The notes beneath the pieces were generated by a model that was given only the letters and a program-made list of their open reading frames with translations, did no database searches and was not told the DNA's origin. A stretch of DNA of 64,000 bases from Ascarosepion bandense (Eukaryota > Mollusca > Cephalopoda > Sepiida > Sepiidae), in assembly GCA_037127315.1 (NCBI GenBank), contig JBBBDQ010001124.1, positions 3,273,501 through 3,337,500 on the forward strand. Reading direction: 5' to 3'. Shown here one piece after another: positions 23,900 to 35,720 of the stretch. Within the stretch, counting starts at the first letter, position 1, and every line of letters begins with the position of its first letter. Made by a program: the position numbers and the translations under genes.

Positions 23900-24618
23900 A
23901 AATAGAATCTATAGCTAAATCCGCTGCTAAGAAAGTCGGTTCTCTGTGTAGGGCCAGGAAGTTTTTTCTGTCTGAAACAATTCTGCACATATACAAATCT
24001 ACAATCAGCCCATGCATTGAATACTGCTACTGTATCTGATCGGGTGCTCCTGCTATCCACCTATGTGTCCTTGACAAAATCCAATGGAGAATCTGTAATG
24101 TGATAGATCCCAACTTGGAAGCTCGGATAGTTACTTTCTCACCAGCACAATGTGCCTTCCCTGTGTTTCTTCTACAAATACTTTCACAGCTTCTGCTCTG
24201 ATGGACTTAGCTCACTGGTGCTCCCTATATATAAATTTACTTGAGCCACAAGATTAGCAACTAGGTCCCACCCTTTTACTGTGGAGCCAATAAATTCTAA
24301 ATGCAAGTTTTACTCCAGCAGTTTCTTTTCTTGCACTTCCCACTTGTGGAATTCCCTTCCATTTACTTGCTTCCCTGACAGCTACAATCTCCAAGAATTT
24401 AAATGTAAAGTTAATAGTTATCTCCTATCTCACTAACCTGCATCATCTCTCTTGTGCTTCCTTTTCCGTCCACTCCACTCTCATCAGTATTCTCCTCCTC
24501 CTCTTACCCACTTCCTGACACTCCCTATAACCTGTCACTCTTATAACTTTCCTCCTATGTAATTCTCTGCAAAGCAGTGGCAGTAAAATGCCTTGCTTGG
24601 GATGATATGATTATAAAA
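23900..24618 (+). pseudogene. LINE-I reverse transcriptase C-terminal part, plus strand (dead)
   Basis: Frames carry SIAKSAAKKVGSLC at about 23907, then IYKSTISPCIEYCYC, then LDKIQWRICNVIDPNLEAR, ending with the LWNSLPFTCFPDSYNLQEFKCK region at about 24350-24410. The 3' UTR ends 'gcttgggatgatatgattataaaaaaa' at 24618. Several stops and shifts are present. The missing N-terminal two thirds marks a 5'-truncated insertion. Confidence 0.75.
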
Positions 24619-25970
24619 AAAGATTTCTATACATTTATATTCCAGAGAATGTAAATAAATTTAAAATACATGTATGTGTAGTTAATCAGATTTACACAAG
24701 TATTACTTATTTATAGCATGAAATTTAGACTAAAACTATTTCTTAATCACAGAATGTTGATCTTTCTGACCTTTCCTGTATGATTTGACATGTGACATAT
24801 GCGAGAAAAGCTAAGTGTCTATGGTGATAGCAAGTAACATATTTGACTAAATTTATCCCTGTAAAGGGAAGAAACTGTGAAACATGACTTTTAATGTACA
24901 CACAGAAATTACCATGCAAAAAAAAAACTTTATAAACACACACACACAAAAAAAAAAAAATTAAAACTTATTAAAAAATATGATGGCTTGATGATTTATA
25001 TAAAACTTTTCAATTTTTTATTAGTAAATATAGTCTTCACTTAATAACTTAACCTAATGTCTACAAGTCTTTGAAATATTTTAAAAATATTTTTGAAACT
25101 TTATAAGTTGTTATAGTTAGAAAAAAAAATGAAAACAATTCTTTTAAAATTTCATTATTAATAAAAAAAAGTTTCTTCAGATTATAATGTTCTTAATTCA
25201 TGTTATTTATTAAAGCAATTAAAAGCTTAACAAATTAAATAATGTCATAGTTTTATTGCATTTTTTATCTTAGTATTGGGAGCAGATTTTCAGAAAAAGG
25301 GCCAAATGGTTGAAAAAAGTAATAGATGATTTATGTTCCCCAATGAGTCTTGTGTATGACTAATAAAACCAAATTTTTTGCCTACAAATTTTAATTTCTT
25401 GAAATTTCATGAATCATTGTGTAGAGCGGGGTAACAGATGTTAAAAAATGTATATTTTTACCAAGATTTTTTAAAAATAATAATTTAAAGAATATTTTCA
25501 TTCATTTGTGAATAAGCTCTGAAAGTTTCATTAAAATCTGACATTTGGTTTTGCAAGAATTTCCAGATTAATGTGTTTTTCACTGGGGGGAAAAAAACTG
25601 AGTTAAGTAATATTACATTTTCCATTGTAAACTCTGGTAAATTTTCATAACTTTCCTTCTATGTATTTTTTTTTTTTAAATAATTAAAAATACTTTGATC
25701 TTTCCTCTTAATAATAACAAACATTTTGATGGAAAAGGTTACTTTTTATCAAGTTTGAGGCTTTTTTCTTCATACTATGCTGTTTTTTTTTCATCTATAG
25801 TGAAGGATTTTTCTTTTTGTTACCAAATATTTTAACTGTTATGATTTTGCTTTTAAAAGGAGTAAAAGGACATTTTCATTACCCTGACCCTGTATTTGAA
25901 TTTTATTTGATACATGTGAATGATAACTGATTGTTTTTGGGATTGACATTTTATTGCTCTCTTCTGACTG
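24619..25970. other. AT-rich intronic stretch
   Basis: No gene or repeat family was recognised. Short A/T runs and a CA-rich stretch at 24935-24948 are present. Confidence 0.4.
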
Positions 25971-25971
25971 A

Positions 25972-25986
25972 CCCCCCCCCCCCCCC
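25972..25986. repeat. Poly-C run, 15 bases
   Basis: An uninterrupted C tract, rare in this AT-rich background. Confidence 0.9.
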
Positions 25987-26049
25987 GGTAGAATCACCAC
26001 TGTGCTATACATTATACATGCTATGTTTACCTGCTCCATCAAACGAGGA

Positions 26050-26165
26050 TGATCATCTCTCAGTTGCATCTCTGTCCAAGGACAGAGATGCAACAGAGCC
26101 ACAGTCTGTCAGTGCATCTCCATTGTATGTCAGTCCTCTGACAGACATGCAACTGAGAAAAATTA
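26050..26165. repeat. Nested inverted repeats (perfect 15-bp hairpin)
   Basis: 26063-26077 and 26080-26094 are perfect 15-bp reverse complements around a 2-base loop. An outer pair, 'ctcagttgcat' at 26059 and 'atgcaactgag' near 26147, and 'gtcagtcctctgacagac' give further pairing. The complex structure could extrude as a cruciform or fold in RNA. Confidence 0.85.
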
Positions 26166-26364
26166 TGCTGAGAGGTGCCTGGAGAACCATATCCTGAGTC
26201 AATGCCACCCCATTCCACCAAAAGGGTAGATTAGTGGTCACCACTGAGACCAGTGTGACTGGTGGTTGCAAGAGCTGGACAATTTTTGCCTGTGTACAAA
26301 TGTTCAGGCTTCTCAATAAAACTTTGACCTTGTGTCACATCTTGCTGTAGTGAGGCAGCTGGTA

Positions 26365-27782
26365 AATATTCATAGGTTATACATGCTTGGGTGATCATGT
26401 CTCTTTTGATCCATGACGGACTAGGCAGAATATTATCCAGCAGTAGGTTTCCATTTTTTCTGCAGTAGACTGGTTGCCAACCAAAGCTATAGGACCCAAT
26501 CTGTTCTGCTATTTAACCCCTAGCTGGAGGAAAAAGAGATGGATTAATACCTTTCTCAAGGGTATTTGCGCATAAGTGAATGCAAGGAATTCAACTGGAA
26601 TTTGAACTCAGCTCTCCAATTTCTCAAGGCTCAATTGAGGGACGTTTACATAACCCCCTCTCTGGTCTCTAACATAATTTCAAAGCTTTCAAATCCCAAG
26701 TAGGCATTTATGTTAGCAACACCACCATTTACTCCTGCCTCAGTAAGAAATCTGCCAAGGCAGACAAAGATAACCTTGCTGCTGATCTAGAAAAGGACCT
26801 CCAATCTGTGAAGTGGAGTAAGAAATTTTAATGCTTCCAAAACGAAGCTGCTATCCATTAACCACCATAGACAGTTCCTCCTGCCCCCATCAGCATGGAT
26901 CAAGCTAGTCTCCTTGATAGCAATATACTGCGCCTCTTCGGCCTCACCCTTTCAGAAGACCTCAGGTGGAGCAACTACATTGAAGCAACAGCTAAATCTA
27001 CTGCTAGAAAGATTGGGTCACTACGCCGGGGCCAGGAAGTTTTTTTTTTTTTTTTGGCCTGAATCCATTGTACACATACAAATCAACCATCCACCTATGC
27101 ATTGAATACTGTTGCCATATCTGGTTGGGTGCCCCTGCTATTCATTTTAGGATTCTCAACAGAAGCCAGAGAAGAATCTGCAATGTAATCGATCCCAACC
27201 TGGCAGCTCGACTCCAGTCACTTTCTCACCGGCAGGATGTGGGTTCCTTCTGTCTCTTCTACAAATATTTTCATGGCTTCTGCTCTAATGATCTTAGCTT
27301 CCTGTTGCTCCCTCTACATAAATTTACTCGATCCACCAGACTGGCAACAAGGTCTCACCCTTTTACAGTTAAAACAACCAAATACAGCCATCATTTCTAC
27401 TCTATCAGCTTCTTTTCTCGCATTTTCTGCCTATGGAACTCCCTTCCGTGATTCCCTGATAGTAAAATCAGCCAAAGGTTTGGATGCAACATCGATTGCC
27501 ATCTCTTGCCATCTCTTATCCTCTTGACAGCCATACTTCTCTTATCCTTTCTCCAGCACCTCTTGTATCTTGTTATTCACCCTTTTCACTCTACTCTCAC
27601 ACAACTCTCTTCACACCAGTATTCCAATCTTTCTCTTAATCATTCTCTGACAGCCCCTGTAGTCGGTTCCTCTTTCTCTTCACTCTCTTATGTAGCTCCC
27701 TGCACACCAGTGACAGTTACTGCCTTGCTTGGGGTGAAATGATTATTTTTAAAAAATCCATTGCACCACAATGCACAACGAT
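26365..27782 (-). mobile_element. SINE-A copy split by a LINE-I insertion
   Basis: The SINE tail and body (minus strand) occupy 26365-26632 and stop at 'ctccaatttctcaaggct'. The missing head, 'ccattgcaccacaatgcacaac', reappears at about 27759-27780, directly after the LINE poly-A. Between them lies the plus-strand LINE-I copy. Confidence 0.75.
26633..27758 (+). pseudogene. LINE-I reverse transcriptase C-terminal half, best copy in window
   Basis: This is the longest relatively intact LINE-I piece. Frames include TPASVRNLPRQT at about 26735, FNASKTKLLSINHHRQ at 26825-26875, IKLVSLIAIYCASS, IQINHPPMH/CIEYCCHIWLGAPA at 27068-27140, RSQRRICNVIDPNLAARLQSLSH at 27160-27230, and LYKYFHGFCSND at 27258-27290. 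It ends with the 3' UTR and the 'gcttggggtgaaatgattat' tail at 27740. This order is typical of CR1/Jockey-group RT C-termini. A T run at 27040-27054 in the coding part shifts the frame. It is 5'-truncated and inserted into a SINE. Confidence 0.78.
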
Positions 27783-29125
27783 TATAAAATAGCAGCTTTT
27801 AAAAACCTCTAGCCAAGACTATTTTCTCATCACTAGAAAACTTAATTTTACTTTTAGCAATTACAAAAAAGACCCCCAAAAACATCTCAGTCTGTAATTC
27901 GTCATATCTCTTCATAAATTCTTTTTATTTATACTATAAATGAAATTTCACAGGTAATAAACTATAAAGTTTATAATCTGTGAATTACCATTAAGTCTTG
28001 GGAAGTCAGATGAGTGTTTCCCCCTTCCCTTCGTTAATTGTTAGACTTTTTTTTTCTTTTTTTTTTTCTTTTTTTTCTTTAAATTCTAAAAGAGAAGGAG
28101 TAAATTTTAAATAAATCTGCCGGTAAATATTTATTTATTGATCTAAACTAAAATTAACAGAAATTATATACTATAGTTTGACCTTAACCGTAATCCCAGA
28201 GAAAATAATTATACCAGAGAACTGTTCAAGAATTGTGCAGTGAACATTTTATCTTTTCTATTTTTTGCATCTTTTTTTTTTTTTTTTTTTTTGTTTTGCG
28301 TGTGGTGGGTGGGCAGGTTGCATTTATAGAAAAAAAAAGCTCATGAATGGATAATATTTGAGTCTGTAAATAAAATGAGAACCATATTATGGTTTTATAT
28401 TTCACTCTAAAACTAGGTTATACATTTTCATTGTAATATCAGAAAAGAGATATTGTTCAAATAGTCTTCTAACACAGACATTCTCACCTTAAATGAAAAT
28501 CTTTTGCCGCCAGTTCCCATAGCCCATGGCTCTGTTGTCTGGTGAAACAGAGGTTAATCTGACCCCCTCACCACATACCTGCTGCTTATCCTTTATCTAT
28601 TTCATGACCTATTTTCAGGTCTGGTAACTACCTTGGATATTTTGATATTTATTTTTCCTTTACCTTTTTCTGTGTTTTTATTTTACATGTAAATCACTGA
28701 TGTGGAAGTGTAGTATTTGACAAGACTTGTCAATTAAGAGGATGTGTGTATATTTCCCAAATGGTAAACACCTTTGTTGTATTTTTTTTTTTTTTTTAGA
28801 CAAAAGAAATGAACTAGTTAAGTGTAGTGGGTGCAGAGAGGGAAGGTACAAGGATATGGGAATAATAAAAGGTAAGGTAGTTCAAAATGAAAGATTATTA
28901 AAAAAAAAAAAAGTGAGCAAGGAAAAGAAAGTAATGAGGAAGACAAGCAGAGAAGTAGGGCAAAAATGAATGAGCTCATTTTAATTTTAAAATTTTCAAG
29001 CTAATAGATTTTAAAACTTCAATTAGCAAAATACTTTGGTCTAATTTAATTTTAAATTGACTGAAGGAGTTATTTTTTTTTTAAATCTCTGATTTTAGTG
29101 ACACTTATCAGCACACCACACCACA
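27783..29125. other. AT-rich intronic stretch
   Basis: T runs lie at about 28046-28080 and 28268-28291. The ORF at 28727-28969 is a low-complexity lysine-rich frame with no domain. Nothing else was recognised. Confidence 0.4.
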
Positions 29126-29385
29126 CCACAGTGTCAGTCAGTTAAATGCCATATGTGATACACGCTTTGGGTGATCATGTCTTGAAAGAGACATTACTGA
29201 CTGGGCAGAAGATTATCCTGCAGTAGGTTGCCATTGCTTTCTGTGGTAGACTGGTTGCCAGCCAAGGCTATAGAACCCAATCTGTCCTACTATTTAACCC
29301 ATAACTGGAGGGAAGAAACGGATTAATACCTTTCCCAAGGATATTTGTATGTAAGTGAATGTGAGGAATTCAACTGTAATTTTCT
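29126..29385 (-). mobile_element. SINE-A copy lacking its head, minus strand
   Basis: It has the complete tail and body, from 'cagtcagttaaatgccatatg' at 29133 to 'gaggaattcaactgtaattt' at about 29380. The tRNA-like head is missing because the sequence passes straight into the Tx1-like LINE. A short (caca c)n stretch precedes it. Confidence 0.8.
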
Positions 29386-31783
29386 CCTTGGTAACAGACA
29401 CATTTGTCGATGTAGTGCTTGCGTCCTCTCAACAGAAGGGAGAATAGCAAACGCTCGATCTCCTCCCTATGCCATTTTCAAAGTGGAAGTACAAACGACC
29501 GGTAAAGGATAATGGGAAAGACATATGTACCACATGCCTCAGCCAAACTCTTTAAGGACAAATTCCTTCAACGCCAAATCTCGACCGACACACTGACCAA
29601 TTTTTCTCCAACTGGAGGTTGGGCTCAAACCACACTCCAAGAATGTGGACAGAGTGCTCCCTCCAGTTGAAGGGCCCCGGGAAGGTAACACCCTTCCAGG
29701 CACCTAACTGCAAGCTGGATGACTTGTTGCAGTTAACCTTGACCCCTGTCACTTGTTCGTACTCTTAGAGCACCTTCTGTACCACCTCGATGTCACCCAG
29801 GGAGGACACGAAAGTAGTGACGTCATCGACATATGCGGAAACCCTGGCTCGAGCACCACCAGGGACAGCGATTCCATGTAGGGCCAAACTGCATGCCCTG
29901 TCCCTTGGCCGGCGAAGGAGGGGCTCCAACGCTAAAGCATAAAGTATGGACAACAGTGGACAACCCTGTCAGACTGACCTAGAAAGTGCCAGGATGCCCA
30001 GCAACTTTCCATTCACCTGTACCACAGCTGTGGGGGATTGATACAGGAAGCTAATCCAGCAGTGGAAGTTGGTTTCGAATCCAGCTGCCTGCAGGACAGC
30101 CGCTAGATAAGGATGGTCAACCCTATCAACCCTTGGACTGATCCAAATTGATCAACACAACTTCTTCGTCATCTTTTATCCCCTCTATGATAGTGCGTAT
30201 CAGATGCAGGTTGCTCTGAATTGTTTGGCCCTTCACAGCACAAGTCTGCTCAGGTCCCAACAGAGACTCGGCAACTAATTGCAAACGATTTTGCAAGATC
30301 TTGGGCAAAATCTTTAACTCTGTGTTTAGCAGAGTTATTGGCCGGTAACCCTCTAAGACCTTCCTCACATCCTTGTCTTTTCTCAACAGTATGATCCCAC
30401 CTCTGGTGAACTGGTTGGGAATAGACCCCTGCCAGAACCAGTTGCTGAACACGACAGTCAAAATCGGGGTAAAGATGTGCGACAGCCTCAAGTACAATTC
30501 ATAGGGCAAACCATCGAGACCTGGTGATTTTCTTCAAAGCCGCATAGACTTCGCCCTCCGTAATCTCTCCCTTGCAGCTAGCTGCATCAGCCGGAGGAAG
30601 TCAGCCAAATAGCTGCGAAACTCCTCATCACGGAGACCAGGCTCTTTGAGAAACAGGATCTTGAAATGCCACCAAAACGCCTCACACATGTCGTCAGTCG
30701 ACTGAAGAGTATGTCCCTCTAGGTTGCGAACATCTCCAATATACAGGTTGCTGCCTCGACAAATCTCTTCCTTGTGCAGTTCTGCGCCCATGTTCACAGC
30801 TTTGGATGACATCTTGCTTAACCTATGTCTAATTACCTGACCCATGTAATGATCGCTAGTTGGCCGCTCCAGGGCCTCCTTAGCTATGGCTATCTCTAGG
30901 AGATCCCCACCAGCTTCCACCCGGGAGTAATTAGCTCTGTCTTCACCTTGTTAGCCTTATCTAGTTTGAGCCGTTTGCTGAACTTGGTGGTGAAAGACCT
31001 AATACTATTCTTAAGATTCTCCCACCACTTATTCCCAATGACTCCCCCAGTAAAGACACGTTAAATTTCCAGTAACCAGCCATTCTAGGCCTATTTTCTA
31101 AATCTACCTGGGCACAGATGAGTTTGTGGTCCGAGTAGCCTAACCAGTGGAACGTGGGACAATCTAAAAGATCTATTTCAGCTTCACGAACTAACATTCT
31201 ATCCAGGTAGCTAGCTACCTTAGTAGAAGGCCAACTATTAGCCCACGTCCACATCTACCCACCTTCGTGATTGACCCGGTATCTGTTGCGGAGCCCAAAC
31301 TCTTCGATGAGATTGACCAAGTTACAATCATATGCCTTCCCTCTAGCTCCCCACCCTCGATCCAACTTGGGGTCCAGGATGGCATTCCAGTCCCCCACTA
31401 AGACGAGTCATGTTGAATCCACCAGGAAGGGCTCCAACCGCCAATAAAATGAGACGAGCTCCTCCCGGTTGTTGGGTGCATAAACCGCAACCAGTTGAAA
31501 CGCATTGCTTTTCACTGCAATATCTGCTACGATCAACTGGCCCTTGGCACCGACACGGACAAGATCCACCTTTGTGTCCAGGGTACGCTTAACCAGCGAA
31601 GAACTCCTCTGGCCAGAAAAAGTCGTTAGACAGCACACAGGCATCAGCCTGGTAAACAAAGTGAGTCTCTTGGATCACGGCGACATCCACACTGAAGAAC
31701 GAGAGGTGCCAAAAGAGGCAAGCAGCCTTACTTCGATCCCTAAGGCCCTTCGCATTGAAGCTGGCTAACTTAATTGACATCAT
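29386..31783 (-). pseudogene. Tx1-like LINE ORF2 (endonuclease-reverse transcriptase), broken
   Basis: Read on the minus strand from 31783. The start is MMSIKLASFNAKGLRD with VAVIQETHF, the endonuclease N-terminus. Next is VYAPNNREEL near 31460, and the endonuclease end GYSDHKLICAQVDLEN at about 31110-31150. RT blocks follow: YRPITLLNTELKILPKILQ at about 30300-30350, VVLINLDQSKG at about 30130-30160, and the catalytic box as AYVDDVTTF at about 29820. The pieces occupy at least three reading frames with stops, so the copy is dead. A full Tx1/L1-type ORF2 is about 1,200 residues; here the 3' part after about 29550 is lost, and no poly-A is seen before the SINE. ORF1 lies directly upstream. Confidence 0.8.
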
Positions 31784-32259
31784 TTAGACCTGAAAAGAGA
31801 AAGTAAAAAATTACTCCTAGTCACATACAGGACGGAAATCTATGGTAGTAGGGACCTCGACTGATTGTCCCAGGCTTCCGGTTCTGATATTGGACGTAAT
31901 TTATTCGTCCTGGACAATGCCGCCAACGTCCGTGGGGAATGTTAGTTTTGCTGCCCTATACAATGAGGGGTGGAGGATGACAGGGACCCACACAGCACAA
32001 AAATTGGCTAATTTTTTTTTATATAAGTAGTGCTCATTTGGGCCATTTTTATTTTCGGGTGCGCCTCAACGGTTCCTTCAATAAAATCCCAGACTTTGAG
32101 ACTGCCCCTGGTGTTTCGTATAAGAGTCAGCACTCCAGGGGCTTTTGGAAAGTTTTTAGGGTCCTCTACTGACATGCCAGCTATGTTAATGAGTTTGAAG
32201 AGTGGTCTCAGAAGGGCCCTCTTCAGGTCACATCTGTCAATCTTAAACACTTCTGTGTG

Positions 32260-32268
<9 letters not shown>

Positions 32269-32312
<44 letters not shown>
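32269..32312. repeat. (TA)n microsatellite inside LINE ORF1
   Basis: A continuous TA tract splitting the ORF1 C-terminal frame. Confidence 0.95.
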
Positions 32313-32315
<3 letters not shown>

Positions 32316-32654
32316 CCATTTTTTTCTCCTCCTTGGGCTTCGGGGTGGGCTTATCTACATTGGGGAATGGTTGAGTAGTTTTCGGGGAGAAGGAAGGTGT
32401 TTCAAGTTGGGAGGTGGGTGTTTCTGATCTGGAAAAGGATGTGTGTGTGAGGGAGACAAAACTGACTGGGGAGGCAGACTGACTTCTCCCCTAAGCAGAT
32501 CTGACTGGAGATGCAGAGGAGGATTGGGTCTTGGCTGTTACCATGACCCATTCCGTCCTGCCATGCTCTACAAACTCCTTCTTCCCATTTTTTGGTGACA
32601 CATTCTTCTTCCTCCTCCCGTCCCCTTTTCAGAGATTCAGAGTGCAATGGAGGC

Positions 32655-32760
32655 ATTTCTGCAGTCTCCATATTTTGCTGCTCTTGTTGTTGCTGTTGTT
32701 ACTGCTGTTGTTATTGTTGCTGCTGCTTTTGCTGCTGCTGATGTTGTTGTTTTGCCTCTT
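32655..32760. repeat. CTG/TTG triplet repeat (glutamine-rich on minus strand)
   Basis: Imperfect tgctgctgttgttgctg triplets run here. On the minus strand they read CAG/CAA and encode the Q-rich stretch of LINE ORF1. Confidence 0.85.
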
Positions 32761-33769
32761 TGTGAGGCTTCTTCTTGGCGGGTGACTCGGTTTGAGAAGT
32801 GGGAGAAGCCATCTTCTTCCCGTTTCTTACAACTTCCATCTATTCTCTGGACGCTGGTGCTTGGTCGGACTTTTTTTCCGGTGGTACATTAGTTTTGACC
32901 ACCAGCGGTGTTGCCGGTGTCACTAGTGCTGCTGGTGTCTGTTGCTCTAAGTCAGATTTTCTTGAGGGGCACACCTTGGCCAAATGGCCCTCCACTCCAC
33001 ATAGCCAACAATGTGGTTTGTGCCTCCACTACTACGAAAAGTTTTTGGTCCCTACATAGCAGGATGTCCGGTACATGTAGGAAATTTGGCCTGTCCACGA
33101 TTATATGCACCGCAACATCTTCCGTGGGTATGACCCCCTTGCTGTTAACTCGAGCCACATTGTCCACCACTCCAAACTGGGCAAAGAAAGCCCCAATGTG
33201 AGCATCTGAGATCTCAAGTGGAACCCCATGAATGGTAATATGGGTCCTTCGGATCCCCATATACTTCGTCTGTAGCCTGATTCCCTTCGCCATCAAAGTC
33301 GTTCCTGCCAATTTCTTGGCTTCTTCCTCCGTACTCAGAAGAATGTCCCACATAACCTGGGACCGATGTGCTAACACCTTTGGAGTGATCTTAATGCTTT
33401 TGAGCGCTTCCTCCATGCTTTCCCTGCTGACCCCAATAGACTTCCAAGTTTTTGGGTCTGAGGTCAACAGGGAGATCATTCTTGCTGCAGTCACATTCAC
33501 AACTTTAGGGATGACGATTAGCTCGTTCCCCGAAATGAAGTCCTTGAATTTCTCCTGCAAATTTTGATAATTGGCGTCTTTTTTTGCATGAACGTTGTTC
33601 CATGCTGATGATGGAGAAGTCACCGTCGGCACAACTGCCGAAGAAGCATGGGAGACGAAGCCATAATTGGGCTTGCCTCCCCATCATGACAAAAATTTTA
33701 AAACAAAAGTCCAGAAATAACAGATGCACAACAAAGACAAATACAACAATATTAACAAAATGACGTACT

Positions 33770-34129
33770 CACAGGTAACAAAATTCCGAGTGTAATTTTG
33801 TGTACAAGAATTCAAAAAGCCTAAGACACAGTCTCGGCAACACCAATCCTGTTAACAACTAACTGCTCTCTGCCCCAGACCTATTTTTATACAGGCTAAC
33901 ACATAATTTGCATATTTCTAGAACCTTTCAAATTCTCTTGAATCTACTGGAATTTTCTCGATCATTCTAGTACCTTCCAAATGTTCTATTTGTAATTTCT
34001 TTATTTTCATGACTATATCATGAATTAAAACATTTTTGGAATAACACGTAGGACTCAATAGAATCCCTTACTACAACTTTTTAGACATTATTTTTATTTT
34101 ATATCTAAACACATCCTTGCAACAACACT
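33770..34129 (-). repeat. LTR-like repeat with TATA box (copy 1)
   Basis: On the minus strand it starts 'tgttgttgcaagg' at 34129. It shares over 250 bp with 42128-42665, including 'gattctattgagtcctac', 'agagagcagttagttgttaa' and a TATA-like 'tataaaaatagg' near 33893. The structure suggests an LTR U3/R region or an element promoter. It lies immediately upstream of the Tx1 LINE ORF1 on the same strand, so a LINE 5' UTR role is also possible. Confidence 0.5.
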
Positions 34130-35105
34130 CATCTTTATATTCTATGACTTCAATACCCATCATGTCAAGTAGCTTCATCACTCTAATACTACTGATCTTG
34201 TTCACAACCAGATATTAAATGTATCAATCTCTCTCTCAAATAGATTTCCCTATGCATTTCCCTAGTAATTCTGACAGATATGCTTCCCTACTTGATTTGT
34301 TCCTCACTTCCTCCCACACTCATGTCATGCTTTGCAGCTCTGTTCTCTTAGCAACTTTGACTATGTGGCAGTATTTCTTGATACAGAACACCTTTGTTAT
34401 CGACACACTGATTGCAACTCATTTTGTGACTATCTTCACAATGTACCGTAGAATGATGTCTTTAATCATCCTGTTGAGAAATGTAACACTGAAGTCTCTT
34501 CTTGAGTGACAGCTGGCATTGAAGCTTTCATACCAGCAGGGAAATACTAAGTGAAACCACCATCTTCTCCATGGTTTTCTCCTACATCTTCAGCCACTAT
34601 AGCCCACAGGAATCACTTCTTCTGGCTATACCAGAGTGACATTGGTTGTAACAGGTGTCTCTTTGCCACTTTGTCACCACTCATAATGAGTGTGTGTGTG
34701 TGTCCCCTCAAAGTCACTTCACTGTTTGTTGATAGAATGAGACACCATATAGCCTCTCACAAGTTTGGTTCTGAGATTATATGAAGTGGAATGGTTATAT
34801 TGAATCAGTTATGTCTACTGCAAGGAAAATTGCTTCAGTGTGTTGTGCAAGACAAATGTTCTTGTCAAAATCCAGCTTGCACATTTGTAAATCTACCATT
34901 CATCCATGCAGTGAATACTTCTGCCATATCTGGTCTGGAACTTGTACTATATATCTTGAGAGAATTCGAAGAAGTGTTTGTAATGTAATTGATCCTGACC
35001 TGTGACTTTCAATCACTTTCTCACCGATATGACATGCATCCTCTTTTCTAAATATTTTCATGGCCTTTGTTCTGTTCAGCTTTTCTCTTTAGCACTTTGA
35101 CTGCA
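34130..35105 (+). pseudogene. LINE-I endonuclease-to-RT fragments with internal deletion
   Basis: Frames include FPSNSDRYASLLDLFLTSS (34260-34320, late endonuclease domain), PWFSPTS and YRNHFFWLYQSD-like (about 34570-34650, linker before the RT), then a jump to the RT C-terminus KIASVCCARQMF and STIHPCSEYFCHIWSG with RSVCNVIDPDL (34820-35005). The catalytic RT core is deleted. The 3' part continues at 35426 after a SINE insertion. Confidence 0.65.
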
Positions 35106-35425
35106 GGATATGCATTGTGGTGCAATGGCTAACAGCTTGGAATAAGAAATTGGAGAGCCAAGTTCAAACTCCAGTTGAATTTGTTGCATTCACTTATACG
35201 TCAATACCCTTGGGAAAGGGTATTGGGTATTAATCCATCTCTTCTCCCTGCAGTTATGGGTTTGATTGTTGGATGAATTGGGTTCTACAGGGCTTGCTTG
35301 GCAATCAGCCTACTGCGGAAAGACGTGGCAACCTGCTGTGGGGAAAATCTTCTGCCTACTCAGGTCTGGATTAAAAGAGACATGATCGTCCAAGTGTGCA
35401 TCACGTATGGCACTGACTAGATTGG
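35106..35425 (+). mobile_element. SINE-A copy inserted in LINE-I
   Basis: Head 'atgcattgtggtgcaatgg' through body to 'atcacgtatggcactgacta' are all present. It carries a small internal duplication, 'cccttgggaaagggtattgggtatt', and is moderately diverged. LINE-I sequence lies on both sides. Confidence 0.85.
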
Positions 35426-35720
35426 CAGCTTGCTCTCACTTTTTACTCTTGAACTAGCTGGATGAAACCATTGGTTTTATTCTGATAGTTCCATTTCTCA
35501 CACTTGCCTGTGGAACACTCTTTCCATTTCTCACTTCTCTGCCACCTGAAATCTTCAAAAATTCAAACGTAATGCTAATTGCTATCTTCATTCTTCCTGA
35601 ACTCTTTCTTTTTCATATTTTTCACTTCTCACTAAAGTCTTCTTATTCTATTTCGCTTTTTATAAACCCCGGGTACTAGTAGCATTATTTCCTTGCTTGT
35701 GGTAAAATGATTAAAAAAAA
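35426..35720 (+). mobile_element. LINE-I 3' part after the SINE insertion
   Basis: It contains the diverged 'cacttgcctgtggaacactc' (LWN.. region) and 'cacctgaaatcttcaaaaattcaaacgtaa', and ends 'ccttgcttgtggtaaaatga' + A8. This matches the end of other LINE-I copies. Confidence 0.6.

Larger units (their letters stand above)
32008..33729 (-). pseudogene. Tx1-like LINE ORF1 (RNA-binding, zinc-knuckle protein), broken
   Basis: Minus strand. The main open part, 33632-32952, has an RRM-like fold pattern: YMGIRRTHITIHGVPLEISD and a FFAQFGVVDNVARV strand/helix region. A one-base shift after about 33040 restores the reading CWLCGVEGHLAKVC (about 33005-32960), a textbook CX2CX4HX4C zinc knuckle. Downstream is a Q-rich segment coded by CAG/CAA triplets (32655-32760), an acidic KRGREEEEE patch, and a frame at 32250-32008 (PLFKLINIAGMS) after a (TA)n expansion. 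RRM plus knuckle ORF1 proteins coat LINE RNA. Frameshifts make this copy non-functional. It partners the ORF2 at 29386-31783. Confidence 0.75.

Noticed and set aside
32531..32785. 84-codon ORF with a long poly-Leu stretch, resembling a membrane protein
   Set aside because: The leucines come from CTG/TTG triplets that read as glutamine on the minus strand within LINE ORF1.
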